Positions 48,794 to 60,612 of a DNA stretch of 64,000 nucleotides are shown piece by piece. Source of the DNA: Ophioderma brevispina (Eukaryota; Echinodermata; Ophiuroidea; Amphilepidida; Ophiodermatidae); contig JAMKCH010072519.1 of the NCBI GenBank assembly GCA_023653785.1, positions 1 to 64,000 on the forward strand, read 5' to 3'. The notes below the pieces were generated by a model, which was given only the letters and a program-made list of their open reading frames with translations, was not told the DNA's origin and made no database searches. Each line of letters starts with the position of its first letter. Position 1 is the stretch's first letter. A program made the translations under genes and the position numbers.

Positions 48794-49012
48794 GTAAGAA
48801 ATGATGGGATGTAGTGTTTGGTTTTGTAGTCTTTGTTTATTGTTGTTTTAATTTTAACTGCCTTGTCGATTTGATATAACGTACATTGCAAAAGAATACA
48901 CGACAAATTTACTATTAGACTACTATTGCCCAAGGCCTTGCTGGAGGAGAAAAGAAAAAAAAAAAAAAACTCGGCACATTAGGGGCAAATCAGGCGGTTG
49001 TAGAAATTTGCG

Positions 49013-49160
49013 GGATTGCGGAAACCCATAAACTTCTAACGCGAATGCCTAACGTCTATCGAACACCTGCCTATTGCAAATCTTGCCCCAGGAGAGTAAT
49101 TTTGAATAGACAGGCGTTCGAGTAGGCGTTCGCGTTATACGTTTTATGGGTTTCCGCAAC
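49013..49160. mobile_element. Foldback element, first copy
   Basis: TTGCGGAAACCCATAAAC with TCTAACGCGAATGCC at the left pairs with GGCGTTCGCGTTATACGTTT and ATGGGTTTCCGCAA at the right. The right arm recurs at 49360-49440 and the left arm at 49881-49960. Confidence 0.75.
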
Positions 49161-49446
49161 CTCGCTACTGTAAACTTTGTAACGTCACTGACTTAATTTG
49201 ATGAAACGGGCTTAGTAGTAGCATAAATTGTGGTGGTGGTGTTGGAGGTGGTTGTGGTGGTGGTAGTAGTAGTGGTAGTGGTAGTAGTAGAAGTAGTAGT
49301 AGTAGTAGCAGCAGCAGCAGCAGCAGTAGCAGCAGCAAAAAAAAAAAAAAAAAAAAATTTGAATAAACAGGCGTTCGAGTAGGCGTTCGCGTTATACGTT
49401 TTATGGGTTTCCGCAACCTCGCTACTGTAAACTTTGTAACGTCACT

Positions 49447-49448
<2 letters not shown>
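49085..49448 (+). repeat. ~85-bp direct repeat enclosing a trinucleotide tract
   Basis: CAGGCGTTCGAGTAGGCGTT through TTTGTAACGTCACTGA occurs at about 49111-49192 and again at 49369-49448 almost unchanged, with a (GGT/AGT/AGC)n tract and an A-run between. Confidence 0.85.
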
Positions 49449-49662
<214 letters not shown>

Positions 49663-50235
49663 AGCGAAGATCTCTTATTCACACCCTTCATAGCAAACGT
49701 TCTTTGAAGGTTCCTTTAAAGTCCAGGAAAAATGCGATGCGATTATTAATGATTTGTAAATAAATCGATTATACTACACCCATAGTAGTTTACAAGAATT
49801 GTTTGCCAAGCTAAAACTTATGCCATGGGGTTACACCTATTGTGTACAACAAAAGAGCGCAGTCACAGTTGTTTTCGGGAGGTTGCGAAGAACCATAAAC
49901 GTCTAACGCGAACGCCTATTCTTACACCTGTATATTGAAAATCCTGTCAAAGGAGAATAGGTGTTCGCCTTTATAGGTCCGTTTATACGTCACTGCATTG
50001 CAGTGCAGTACTGCAATGCAGCCTACCCAAAACCGTTACTGCAATCACTTGCAGTGTGCTGCAACGCAATGCAGTACTGCAACAAAGTCATTTTTTTTAA
50101 ATGGTGATGCATTAAGATGCAGCGGGGTGCAGTACGCCATTTTTTCTTAAAACTAACTATAGTCAGAGTGAACGTTCATGTGACCGTACACTTGAGTACG
50201 GACACACTTTTTTTGCTGAAAATGATAGATTAGGG

Positions 50236-51321
50236 TGTGTAGAATAAGAATCTGCCGGGTGCCACCTGGGCATCCTTGAGCATTTTGAAAAATCCAAGAT
50301 AGCTTTGCCATAAATGATAATTATCTATTCAACCCAATATTATCAAACTATGGAGTTACTAGATATATTATATGATCCAATAAACAAGTGTATGGCACTT
50401 GTAACATTAAGTCATACTTCAAATTCAAAATGGAAGCCAAATCCAATAATTTTAAAATATGCCCTATAACAGTAAATACCTGCGATAAAAATAGACGTGA
50501 AGTACTTAGGTTATGTTGTTAGACACAATAAATTTATTTCTGATACTTTTAAAATTGCAACATGACGTCAATCAATATGGCAGCCAAAAACGTGAACATC
50601 TTCAAAAAATACTTGACACAGATTTATAAGTATTACAGCCTTCAAATTGAAATCAATGTGTCAATGACATTAAAAATGTACCTTTGATCCTAACCAATAT
50701 ACAACATACATTTCAATTTGTTTTAAAATTTTTTAAAAAGCAACTTTTGAATTTGTTAAGTTGTAAAGTTGTCAAAATACCATAGAAATTACATTTTTTT
50801 CACATATATTGCATTCTATTTATAATTTGACCCTTTTTTTTATCGGCTTACGGGAATCACTTGGTTTATGGTCATAGGTGCAATTTCTATGTTTCATTGA
50901 TACCATACTTCATACTGTGAAAGTAATATTTAGATTTTGGGCGTCAGAGTATTTTGAAGATATTCACGTTTTTGACCGCCGATTGATTGGAGTCATGTTA
51001 CAACTTAAAGTATCAGAAATGCCTTTTGTGTCTAACAACATAATCTAATTACTTCAATGTTTATGTTTTGTATCTCACGTATTTGCTGTTATAGGGTATA
51101 TATTTTAAATTAATTAGATTTGTCTTCCATTGAAATTTGGGTATGACCCAATGTTACAAGTGTCATGCACTTGTTCATGGGGCCCTATAGTTTATCTAAT
51201 ACTCCATAGTTTTGATAATAAGGTTGAATTGATGATTCTACATTTATGGCGCCGCTAGCTTGGATTTCTAAAATGGTCAAGGATGCCCAGGTGGACCTGA
51301 AGATTCTTATTCTTCTACACA
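50236..51321. mobile_element. Large foldback element, 1.09 kb, arms ~450 bp
   Basis: TGTGTAGAATAAGAATCTG at the left pairs with AGATTCTTATTCTTCTACAC at the right. Matching words continue inwards: CACCTGGGCATCCTTGA / TCAAGGATGCCCAGGTG, ATGGCACTTGTAACATT / AATGTTACAAGTGTCATG, TGTTGTTAGACACAA / TTGTGTCTAACAACA, CATGACGTCAATCAAT / ATTGATTGGAGTCATG. The centre is near 50778. No open frame of note. Confidence 0.88.
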
Positions 51322-51617
51322 TAGTGCGGGTGAGCCCGCTGTTGTCGGTACCACCTGGGGGGGGGGGGTGGCAAGAGGCAGTTATACCATGCTAAACCTC
51401 ATACTATGACAGACACGAAAATGTCTTATGGTCCATTTGAAGGGTTGCTTAAGCGAGCTAGGGGCTCAGCAAAGATTATACAGGGTAAAATTGAAAAGTG
51501 GTCCCAATGTTGGTTGAATTGCATACCAAAATGTTTCGTATAATCACAAGTATTAAAAAAATGTATATTTTGTGCTATCTCTGACTTACGCTTAAGGAGT
51601 AATAAGCTGAAAACCGT

Positions 51618-51996
51618 TAGGCATAAAAAAATGTTTGTTTGGCGTAACGGAGAAAAATATCAGGGTCGGTCGGTCGGTCAGATTTTTTTATTATTTTTTT
51701 AGATCTTCTCAATGTTTTACTCTAAAATGAATATAAGATGCTACTATTTAAAGCTTTTTTCAATGACATAGCAAAGATCTTTTATTTTACTTATTGTAAT
51801 TGCTTTGTTGTCTTGTTTTGTTATTTTTTTGTCTTTGTGTTGATATAAAAATATTTTTTTTAATTGTGGATGAAAATAATGGGTCGGTCGGCAGAATATT
51901 TTTTTTTATTTTTTGCTAATTGCATAAAAACTTTTGAGTCGGCAGGTTTTTTTAGGGTCGGTCGGGTTACGCCAAACAAGCAATTTTTTATGCCTT
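51618..51996. mobile_element. Nested MITE with TAGGCATAAAAAA ends, 379 bp
   Basis: TAGGCATAAAAAAATGTTTG plus TTTGGCGTAAC pairs with GTTACGCCAAACAAGC plus AATTTTTTATGCCTTA. GGGTCGGTCGG words flank the interior on both sides. Confidence 0.8.
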
Positions 51997-52229
51997 ATTG
52001 TAGGTCAAAGGTTATAAATTTAGTTTCTACAGGGGTCAACTACTAAAAACGCTTCAATTTCAGTGGAAATGGTCTTATATTGTTTGTAATGTTATTGCAA
52101 TTAAAATAAGGAATAGTTTGGAACATCTTCAATGTGAAATTAACAAGTTACGCACCTCATTAGTACTACCCCTATACCCTATAGGGGCTGGGGTTAATTG
52201 TGGGTGTAATTTGGTAACTATACATTGTA

Positions 52230-53308
52230 CAGACTGTCCCAAAAAAACTATACAATCAAAGATTATTTTTTTTGGCCAAAAATTTAAGTTCATCTCAACT
52301 GGAGTTTAACTGATTCTTTTTATGAGTGTTCCAGCTTTCATGAGATTTTTAGTTGGTGTAATTTGGGGGTCTGGTTCAGGAGTTATGGCTAATTTTATGA
52401 GACAGTTGAAAAACCTGTTGGGCCAGTTTCGGCTATCCTGATATCAACAAAGTTGCCACTGAAAATCATCTTCAAGACATTCTTTATTGAAAATTAAAAT
52501 TCAAAAGTAGCGTATACAATAATGCTTCTTTGATATAGTATAATTTATAAATTTTATGTGCAAGAAATTTGACCTTTTCCAAAAAAGTGAAAAAAATCAA
52601 TTCCAAACAGTCGTGATTGTCTAAGCTTTACTCCAGTTTCAGCAGAACTGGTAGAACCATACCAACATGAAAGTAAACTAGACATTATAAAAACACAACC
52701 ATCTTTCCTTATTTATTGCTCTTTGTGGAACACTGCCTTCTTCATTAGGTTCACGCCCTCGGCATTTAGGGCCTGTGGGGAATAGTGGAAGGGTAAATTT
52801 GTCCCTCACATTAGAGCGTTTGTCCCACAATTTGTCCTCAACAACTGTAGACTGTTAGTTTCAGACAGGCAAATTCCCCTAAATTTCCCATAGAATTCAT
52901 GATATTGTACCCCTGAGTGAGGTGAGTCCCTCATGTTTTGCCCACAACATAATAATTTCAGGGCTTCACTAAAAAATAAATATATTGCATTAGTTCAATG
53001 CATGATATACATTCACTGCTGATCTGATACAATAGTCTTTTTTTGAAAGGAATTAATCCCACAGTGATGTCTACACGCCTATATACCTTTAGTTTCTTGA
53101 ACTCAGGTGAAACTGGCCCAAGTGGTATTTTATCCTTTGTGTCAAACTGACAATATCTCCGCTTAGCGGTCCATCAATTGCGACGGAATAAAAGCGAGGA
53201 TTTAGCTTAGGATTTGTCTAACAAATAACAGTCAAAAGATCTGGCAAAAATGACACGTTATATTTTGATAATTTAGTTTGATTGTATAGTTTTTATTGGG
53301 ACATTCTG
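52230..53308. mobile_element. Nested Tc1/mariner-like element, 1079 bp
   Basis: CAGACTGTCCCAAAAAAACT and TATACAATCAAA at the left match the inverted right end TTTGATTGTATAG, TTTTTATTGGGACATTCTG. TA lies on both sides (52228-52229, 53309-53310). The length suits a degraded single-ORF element, but I see no transposase frame. Confidence 0.72.
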
Positions 53309-53484
53309 TACCATTGTGTAAAATATACCTTATTTTACTTGTGATTACAGTACAATAATATGAGACCTTTCCACTAAAATTTTGCGCCGACCGCCCGAGC
53401 TCGCTTAAGCTACCCCTACAGAATTGCCATCATACATTTGGTGTATGTCATAGTATGAGTTAGCCCTAGTATAAAATGAATCTT

Positions 53485-53517
<33 letters not shown>

Positions 53518-53689
53518 GTGCGTACCAATAAGGCCTATTTAGATGGTCTGGCTTAATCCAATAACACTCTAAGCAAAAAAAATGTGTCCAATACTCAACT
53601 TACGGCTCAGGCATAACTTGGACCACTATCTCTCCGACTCTACTAGGTTATTGTCAAATCAATATTTCAAAGTTAATTTCTCCCTACAG

Positions 53690-53887
53690 TAACTTATTGC
53701 AGTCCATATGTCAGCTTGTGGATAATCTTACCACAGGAAGTGAGGTACATCAAAATGATATGACGCCATTTTGGATTCTATTCTACGGTGCAGACGGTAT
53801 TTCTGTGTTCTTTTCTGTTAGGCCGTCGTGTAATTCAAACCGTCGGCGAAAAGAACTTGTCCTAACACCTAATACGCCCACAAATAA
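53690..53887 (+). CDS. SLC20A: SLC20 exon: C-terminal half, GRRVIQT region
   Basis: The acceptor is TTCTCCCTACAG; the donor ACAAATAA|GTGATT is weak. The coding signal alternates between two frames: SN, then SPYVSLWII in the +1 frame, then TTGSEVHQNDMTPFWILFYG in the first frame, then LGRRVIQTVGE in the +1 frame, then ELVLTPNTPTN back in the first. The family order is SNAIGP...LYGG...GRRVIQT.G..LTPITP, so all parts are present in order. The length (198 nt) is what an unbroken exon would have, so insertions and deletions cancel. Phase 2 at both ends fits the neighbours. Confidence 0.87.
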
Positions 53888-54144
53888 GTGATTCAATGTT
53901 ATTGATTTTAGAAGTTTGCTAAAATCCTCTAAAAAACTTTTGGTTTTGAAAATTATTCCTGACTGAGATTTAAAAAAAAATCAGTGATTTGCGAAAACAT
54001 ATAGGGCGTTGTTACACCATAATTAGCTACAATGTCACTTGAAACCTGAACCCAATAGGGCACATAGGAAGTTTTGATTTCGATCGTCAAATGCTTATGA
54101 GTTTAGGAGGTTTGTCCGCACAGCGACGAGAGCACACACAACGC

Positions 54145-54345
54145 CCTGCCTATAGCCAATCCAACAGCCCAAAATGATGCGTCAGAATGATCCGACATTA
54201 CTGGCGGGCCCAACCAAAAACCTCCCAAATTTTTTGCAGTCTCTGTACCACGCTTGACTAAGTATAATTCAAAAGCTACACTAATCTGCACATTTGGGGG
54301 AATTCAAGCAGGATGCATGCACCCCAGCTATGGCGGCCCAGATGC
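54145..54345 (-). repeat. ~200-bp dispersed repeat, reverse copy
   Basis: Inverted counterpart of 27965-28165 (GTACCACGCTTGACTAAGTA, AATTCAAGCAGGATGCATGC). The two lie in different introns of the same gene and differ by substitutions and small indels. Confidence 0.8.
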
Positions 54346-54428
54346 CAGTGAGGTGTTCGCAATGTGCTAATACTGAGAGATGTATATTTATCTACCTATG
54401 GGAGAGCGCACATGGGCGCGACGCATTA

Positions 54429-54703
54429 GGGACGCACCATTAGACTTCAAGGGCGGGGGGGGGTGGAAGTTTGGTGTGAGGTTAAAGTTGTTTTTTTTTT
54501 AAGTTTTTTGAGGTTTTTTTTTTTTTTTTCTTCAAGGTCAGAGGCTGGATTTTTTGGTTGCCTATACTTGAGGATGTGTTTTATAAGGTGCGGGTAATTT
54601 TTTTCTATATGGAAAGCGGGGAAGTTTTTTTTGCCTCATATATGGGGTAATGTTTTTTTTTTAGATAACTTCCAACCCCCCCTGAAGTCAAATGGTGCGT
54701 CCC
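54429..54703. mobile_element. Harbinger-like MITE, 275 bp
   Basis: Ends GGGACGCACCATTAGACTTC and GAAGTCAAATGGTGCGTCCC with TTA on both sides (54426-54428, 54704-54706). A TWA target and GGG...CCC ends fit the PIF/Harbinger group. The interior is T-rich. Confidence 0.82.
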
Positions 54704-54948
54704 TTATTCATATTCATAGTTTATGTTTATCCATCATCAGCATAAACAAGTGGTCGTTACAACAGTTACAGAATATTAATTTAATTACTATTATTTTGTA
54801 CAGTGAATTCAATTGCGGTGGCTAGGTCCAGTGAGGGAGCGAGGGTGCTTCTCGATCAATTAGAAATCACTCCAATGAGTTCTGCCTACAAACACAAACC
54901 AAACTAATATCTGCATTAATTTCATTTTCTTTGTTTTCTAATTTGCAG

Positions 54949-55295
54949 CTGGCTTGCTATAGAACTCGGTTCAGCCACAACCGTCCTTATCGCCTCGAAC
55001 CTGGGAATTCCCATAAGCACTACGCACTGTCAAAGTCGGGCGGGTCAGTATGCGCAACAGGTTTGTGCGCACCAGACGGAGCCTGTTGATTGGCTGGTTA
55101 TTTAGTGGATTTTCAGAGCCATGGGTAGTTACTTTACCGATTACATATAGCATAAGCGCCGCTCTGTTTGGACTACTTCAACAACCACTGTACCACAAAT
55201 ATGGGTGGACATATGTCCCAATTCTTCCAACTACTGTCGATATGACAACTATGACAGTTTTTCTAAATTTTTCCACAATTACAAAGAGGTGTTAG
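54949..55295 (+). CDS. SLC20A: SLC20 last exon: PISTTHC and final membrane segments, stop
   Basis: The acceptor is TTTTCTAATTTGCAG. It reads LAIELGSATTVLIASNLGI and PISTTHC, matching the family's second-half motif ASN.G.PISTTHC. The frame then shifts: GGSVCATGL, VDW, and finally WLFSGFSEPWVVTLPITYS with ISAALFGLLQ lie in different frames within about 150 bases, so at least three single-base breaks are present. The last frame continues to TMTVFLNFSTITKRC and TAG at 55293-55295. Short tails are usual after the final span. Confidence 0.88.
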
Positions 55296-55900
55296 GCACA
55301 AGGACAGGCAAAGCAAATATGAGGTTGATAAAGTTAAATAAGGTCTAGTGAACACGAATAAAAACTCTGATCACTCCTGGCTGATTGCCAGATACGCCAT
55401 TGCTGCCGAATTCGGTAATACATTGCCAGATAAGGCAATGCCCCCGCAATGCATTTTGACAGATCTAAATTTTGAAATCTGGTTTTGATATTAATTTGAC
55501 AATTTCTTTTATGTTTTTACCTTAGGAAGTAACTAGGAGTTAATTGCTTTTTATTCGGCCCAAAACTACCACTTATTTTTTTTTAATTAATCAAAAGTAT
55601 CTAATTATTTTATGGTTTTAAAACGATTATAAATATATTAATGAAACATTTAAAAACAAAACGGAATTGCAGTCCATTGGACTCATGGTCTACGGGTTGT
55701 TTTTCCATCACACACTTTGAGTATTTTTACACTTCTTTCCCATATCCAAAAGCTTTCACCTCGCGCCCCCGTTACGACATTTACTGAGTGCTTTTCACTG
55801 ATTGAAGCTCGATTTGCCAACCAATATTGCTATTTTAAGATGTTTAACTATATTAATCACAATTTATATCATTATTGTTATTCCGTGAAGGTCATCCATT
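55296..55900. other. 3' flank of the SLC20 gene
   Basis: Apart from the AATAAA at 55357 and a small CATTGCC...GGCAATG hairpin at 55422, nothing is recognised. Confidence 0.4.
55357..55362 (+). terminator. Polyadenylation signal AATAAA for the SLC20 gene
   Basis: A canonical AATAAA lies 62 bases after the predicted stop codon, followed by a moderately GT-containing stretch. It is the first such hexamer after the stop. Position is the only support. Confidence 0.5.
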
Positions 55901-55906
55901 TACAAA

Positions 55907-56043
55907 TTGGTCGGTCCTTTTAAGGACCAGCTGAACACAGGTTGGTCGGTCATTTTAAGGACCAGCTGAACACAGGTTGGTCGGTCCTTTTAAGGACCAG
56001 CTGAACACAGGTTGGTCGGTCCTTTTAAGGACCAGCTGAACAC
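55907..56043 (+). repeat. Four tandem 35-bp repeats with internal palindrome
   Basis: TTGGTCGGTCCTTTTAAGGA then CCAGCTGAACACAGG, four times; GGTCCTTTTAAGGACC within each unit is a perfect palindrome, and unit two has an A in place of a C. It lies about 400 bases before recognisable LINE endonuclease sequence. Confidence 0.95.
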
Positions 56044-56379
56044 CCTGTGTATGCTGAGCTTATAGAGTTGTCGTATACTCTGGTCCCTATATTTTTTAAC
56101 AGCCCTCATTGTATTGTATTATATTTGTTGTTGTATAAGGTTGTATATAAGGAATTATGATATTAGGTTGTATTTTAAGGAAGGGATTCAAAGTCGTAAA
56201 CACTTAAAACGAAGAATTCCTCATTTAATTACCAATCGCCGGGGTCGCTAATATAGTGCGTACTACTATGTTTCCAACTTAATTCATATCCCAACATCAA
56301 ACTATTCAGGTTCTCTCAATTCATATACCTCGTCTATAAATATGAGTCGAGATAATACGGCAAACGTCGATATTTTACG

Positions 56380-57520
56380 TCGCTTTAGGTCAAACTATAA
56401 CAATATTAGCGAAGCCATTTGCCAATCTGCAGGTCCACACTTTGAATGCTCGTTCCATACCGAACAAAATAGTTACCTTATTAGACCATATCAGTCAGCG
56501 CGATGTTGATATCATGTTTATAAATCAAACTTGGGTTGCCGAGTGTGTCATAGATGAATGTACTTCCATCAGGCTATGATTTAATCAACCATCCCCATGG
56601 AAACAATTATGAACATGGTGGTATTGATGTTTTATTTAAAAAAAACCGCGTAACGTAACTGCCTTTCCCACTAGTTTAAACATCTACCTTTGAACAAATT
56701 CGTGTTGCTGATTACTAAATATTTATCCGCGTCTACCTGGAGTACTAAGTAGTTAAAATTTCAAAAAATCGTGTTGCTGACAAAAGTCACAAAACTAAGT
56801 CTGTTCGATTTGTTGCGGTGTATCGACCCACACTGTCTAGTACAGATGGTCTTCTTAAGTCAGTTTTGACTGAGTGCGAACAATTTCTTGATGACATTTG
56901 TACTACTCCTGGCGAATTGTCAATACGTGGATCATGGGTTTTCTACCGGAAATGCATCACTCCATGCACGCTCGCGGTTTAGTGCGCCTCCTTTAAACTA
57001 CTCGCACATTTTGTATCGCAAAAATTAGAAGGCAATTAAATTAAAAAAAATTGTGTACAGCAAACGGTTTTCGCACAGTTATGACAGAAAAGTGACCGTA
57101 TGACACAAATCACCAAAGAATATATATGCACTATTTATTTTATCTACTCGTATATCGTTGGTGCATTGTGGGATAGGAATTTCGGTAAAAATGATTTCCG
57201 GTAGGAAACCCAGGATCCACATATTCTCATTGACTTTAATGTTTACGTTGATAATCCCTATAAATTGGATTCTAAAGGTTTCTTATCCACTTCGTCTACT
57301 TACGGCTTTTGTCCCACCTCTTCGGACCTACCACCACAAGGTAATGTTCATTTGGTTTTAGCTCTCCGGCCTTGATTATTATATAGGCGAACTGTCTTGT
57401 CCACTTGCTCTGTTCGCATGCTAAACCACCTTCTTGAAGGTTGTTCAAACCTCGCGGTTTATCGTAATTTTTGACATTGACAATTAATACTCTTCTCAAT
57501 GATCTTTTATCTTCATGTAC
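56380..57520 (+). mobile_element. LINE endonuclease fragment, L2/CR1-like
   Basis: HTLNARSIPNKIVTLLDHIS then DVDIMFINQTWV, GYDLINHPHGNNYEHGGID with VLFK, then VRFVAVYRPTLSSTDGLL and CEQFLDDICTTPGEL. These match, in order, the apurinic-type endonuclease of L2/CR1 LINEs (LNARS, ET/QTW, RPP). After the inserted MITE it resumes with DFNVYVDNP (GDFN...H.D motif) and YGFCP. Frames are broken and no RT follows. Confidence 0.82.
56926..57220. mobile_element. MITE inside the LINE endonuclease, ~295 bp
   Basis: GTGGATCATGGGTTTTCTAC plus CGGAAAT at the left pairs with ATTTCCGGTAGGAAACCCAG plus GATCCAC at the right. Removing it joins TPGELSI to the DFN motif. A 3-base ATA on both sides may be the target duplication. 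Confidence 0.82.
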
Positions 57521-60500
57521 AGGCTGTCCCACAAAAATGTTTAACACTCGGACATAGGCATTTTTGTAAAAAAACTGAAGTAGCATGGGTCTTGTTTGGG
57601 TATGTTCTTAAAATCTAACGCATTAAGCTCGTTCTTAGGGGTGGTACAAGTTGCCAACTTTTTTTTGTTTTAAGTCGTGTGGATTCTATGGCCATTTTTG
57701 GCTCCTGAAAAAGATCTAACAAGCCTTTTCACTGAAATAAAGCCTTGTGGGTTGGTTCCATGGATTTTAAGTTTTGTACATAAAGTCAATGGGGATTTTG
57801 AGTTAACATTAGTTATTTGCCAATATTCGCCACAAACAAACTAATGACAACCCTGTACATGCACATGTTCTAGTGTATTGCCTCTCTTTGTTAATACAAT
57901 AGGTTTTCCAAAATAACCAAGTCCATGATTGTCTAGAATAAAAGGAAAATGTCTTTACCTTGCAGAGTGCGTGTAGTCAATCATTAGCACAGTTACAACC
58001 TTCACCTACTTGTTAAATTATTTATAGAAACCGGAATCACCTCTTTACACACAATGTGTTTCCTGCTACTATGACAGTCACAGTGACTTATTCCTCATTG
58101 ATCAAAACCAATCAGATTGTCTAAATCCCCAGTTCATTCATCTTTAACAACAAAAGCAATATGACTGTATACACTATCCCACTACCAGTGGATGAATTTT
58201 CAAGTCTGACAAAATGCTGTATCCCACATATGTTGCTCAAGATATTCTTTGCTTTTCAGCACGTGTCCGTAAGTATACAAAGACGTGGAATGCTAACATT
58301 ACCTGTGCTTACATAGACAAAAGACGGAATGTAACACTTAACTGTGCTTTATGAAGACAGTTGTCTGCCCACTTTGGTTGGGTGAATTTGAATAGCAGGG
58401 CATAACAAATAGGTCCTTGAACCTACTGAAAAAAAAATTGACCTTTTATGGTGATTAACTGGTATTCACAACCAATGGGTGAAACCCATTCCAAAACAGT
58501 CGTCGTGCTGGCGCTAGACATTTTGGAATATTTGCACGGAATAATTATTAGGTTTGGGTGCTTGTATACACACATAATTTCAATTCGATACAAACAATCC
58601 GCCAAAATATGAGTTTTTGGATGTGGGTGCTATTGGGTGGTTAATTTTTGTCCTACCCATGGCCACACAACAAATGAAATGAACACATCAGTCGTTTGAT
58701 TTAAATAACCGCCTCAATGAATACATCTTTTCACCTAGCGCGCATTGCATTATGAGAAAAAGAGTATCTGAGGCACAATGATCCAGGTACACAATTATTC
58801 ACCTGGCCACTCTAACACATACATTTAATTTGTAATCACTACCGATTCTTGTATGCAAAGCGGCACCCACATTATGTGGAAGTAGCGGAGGCAGCCATTG
58901 CCTTTTCTAATTGTTGGTACTCTATGTTTTCTTTGGGTCTTGCAAATTGCGAGACGGTGTATTTCTAAAGATTACGTAACAGTTTTGCCTTCTATCTATA
59001 TAGAACCACTTTGTTTCACAACCACCTTCATTGCAAAAAAGGGTTTTGTCACTGTGACTTGTTCCTGGGTTTGTACAGTGGGGTCACATTTTTATACTGT
59101 AACCAACCATGCACATGCTGGTATGAAAACACCACCGAATACCATTCACAGTTTTGACATGTTATGTAACTGGTTGCAAGGGCTTGACCTTACAACAATA
59201 GACTCTAGATTAAGCAGATATTGACATATAGTGTAAGAATTGTGCATTTCTTTATAAGCATGAAACTTGGCATAAATGTTAAAATTAAATACTGATTATT
59301 TTTAAGATATGGAACCACGTCACCATCAATCACTTCAAGTCAACACGGTTCATTTGGGTCATCTGGATGTCATTTACCTTTCGTTGTATTGTATAAGTAT
59401 ATGATTTTTTATGCAATTTAATACCCTCATTTTTGGTACCCGATTTGATATATTGGTGTAATATGATTTATATGAACATGATCATTAAATTAAAATATAC
59501 TCCTGTACGAAATCCCCATTTTCACTTTAGTGGACCTATAAGTATAAAATGTTCTACTTACATTAACAGTGTGTATGAGGTCAGTTTTCCTTGATTCCTG
59601 TCCAACATTTACTGAGTGCATGAAAACTATCAATTTCTTCTGTCCTTCACTAAGATCTTCATCCTGGTAAGACCCCATTCCTTTTGTTTTGTGCATTGGC
59701 AAATTAATCGTACGAGATGACAGTGTTTTAAATACTTACTTACCAATCTTGAACTCAGCAATGAATGGGATGGAGTATATAACCAGTTTCATAATGCAAA
59801 TGTCAGTTTTCCTCCACTTAGTGATGACCCTTGGTGTTTTAACTACACTGCATTTCATTCAAGGTTGAGACTTTGACATGTTTTATAGTTACCTGTGCAA
59901 TAGCATAAATTATACATTGGGGTAAATTTGGCTGATTTATGGTTTGCGCAGACCCACCCCCATTGTACCCAATTGAGTGCTTCTGCTCATAAATTCAAGA
60001 TTACCTTAAAATGGTTTACCGTTGTGGTGTGTTTTCTACCCTGGCGCTATTTTTGACGTGTTTACCCCGTTTTCGTTGATCCAAATCTATGTAGCCATGC
60101 CCCTATCAACTAATGGATCCAGCACTATATGAATTTCCCCATTTAAATGTTACCACCATTTTTTAAAAATTATAAATATTAATATTAATGTTGCTTTTGG
60201 TGCGTAAATGTGATTTGACTTGTAGCATTGACATACCTGTAAATGTATCCCAGTGAACCATGTCCCTGTGTCTCTTCAATTACATGTATTCATGGTTATG
60301 ATAAGGCATTGAGTCGTGATCCACAACAGCCCCCCCCCCCCCCGCATTTACCTCGAAAAAGTGTAGTATTTATATGATCTGAACCGTTTGGCCTTAGTAA
60401 ATCCCATGTGTACAATCTTACGTGCAAATTGGTCGTATCTTTAGAAATTGCAATTTTATTTTCTGTCCATAGACGGAACAGAATTATAGCACAATAGCCT

Positions 60501-60612
60501 ATGGGATTTGTGGGAAACAAGCATTTTCCTTCAAAACCAAACCCCAAGCTCAGGATCCGCAACTCAAATTTTTGTGAAGTAAGCGTTACTTTGTGAATAA
60601 ATCCAGGTGCTG
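57521..60612. other. Intergenic sequence without a recognised gene
   Basis: TACAGGCTGTCCCACAAAAA at 57521 looks like a Tc1/mariner-type end with no partner found. Open frames (58898-59224 plus; 57296-57586 minus) match nothing I recognise. A C-run lies at 60330. Confidence 0.35.

Larger units (their letters stand above)
51347..53526. mobile_element. 2.18-kb element with long inverted ends bounded by G/C-runs
   Basis: Left end GGTACCACCTGGGG... then CTCATACTATGACAGACAC and GCTTAAGCGAGCT; right end the inverted AGCTCGCTTAAGC, GTGTATGTCATAGTATGAG, C-run and GTACC. Arms are recognisable for about 200 bases. Two further inverted-repeat elements are nested inside. Confidence 0.78.

Noticed and set aside
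55907..56043. Four 35-bp repeats as a CRISPR array
   Set aside because: The units abut with no spacers, contain a palindrome in a LINE context and lie in an animal genome.
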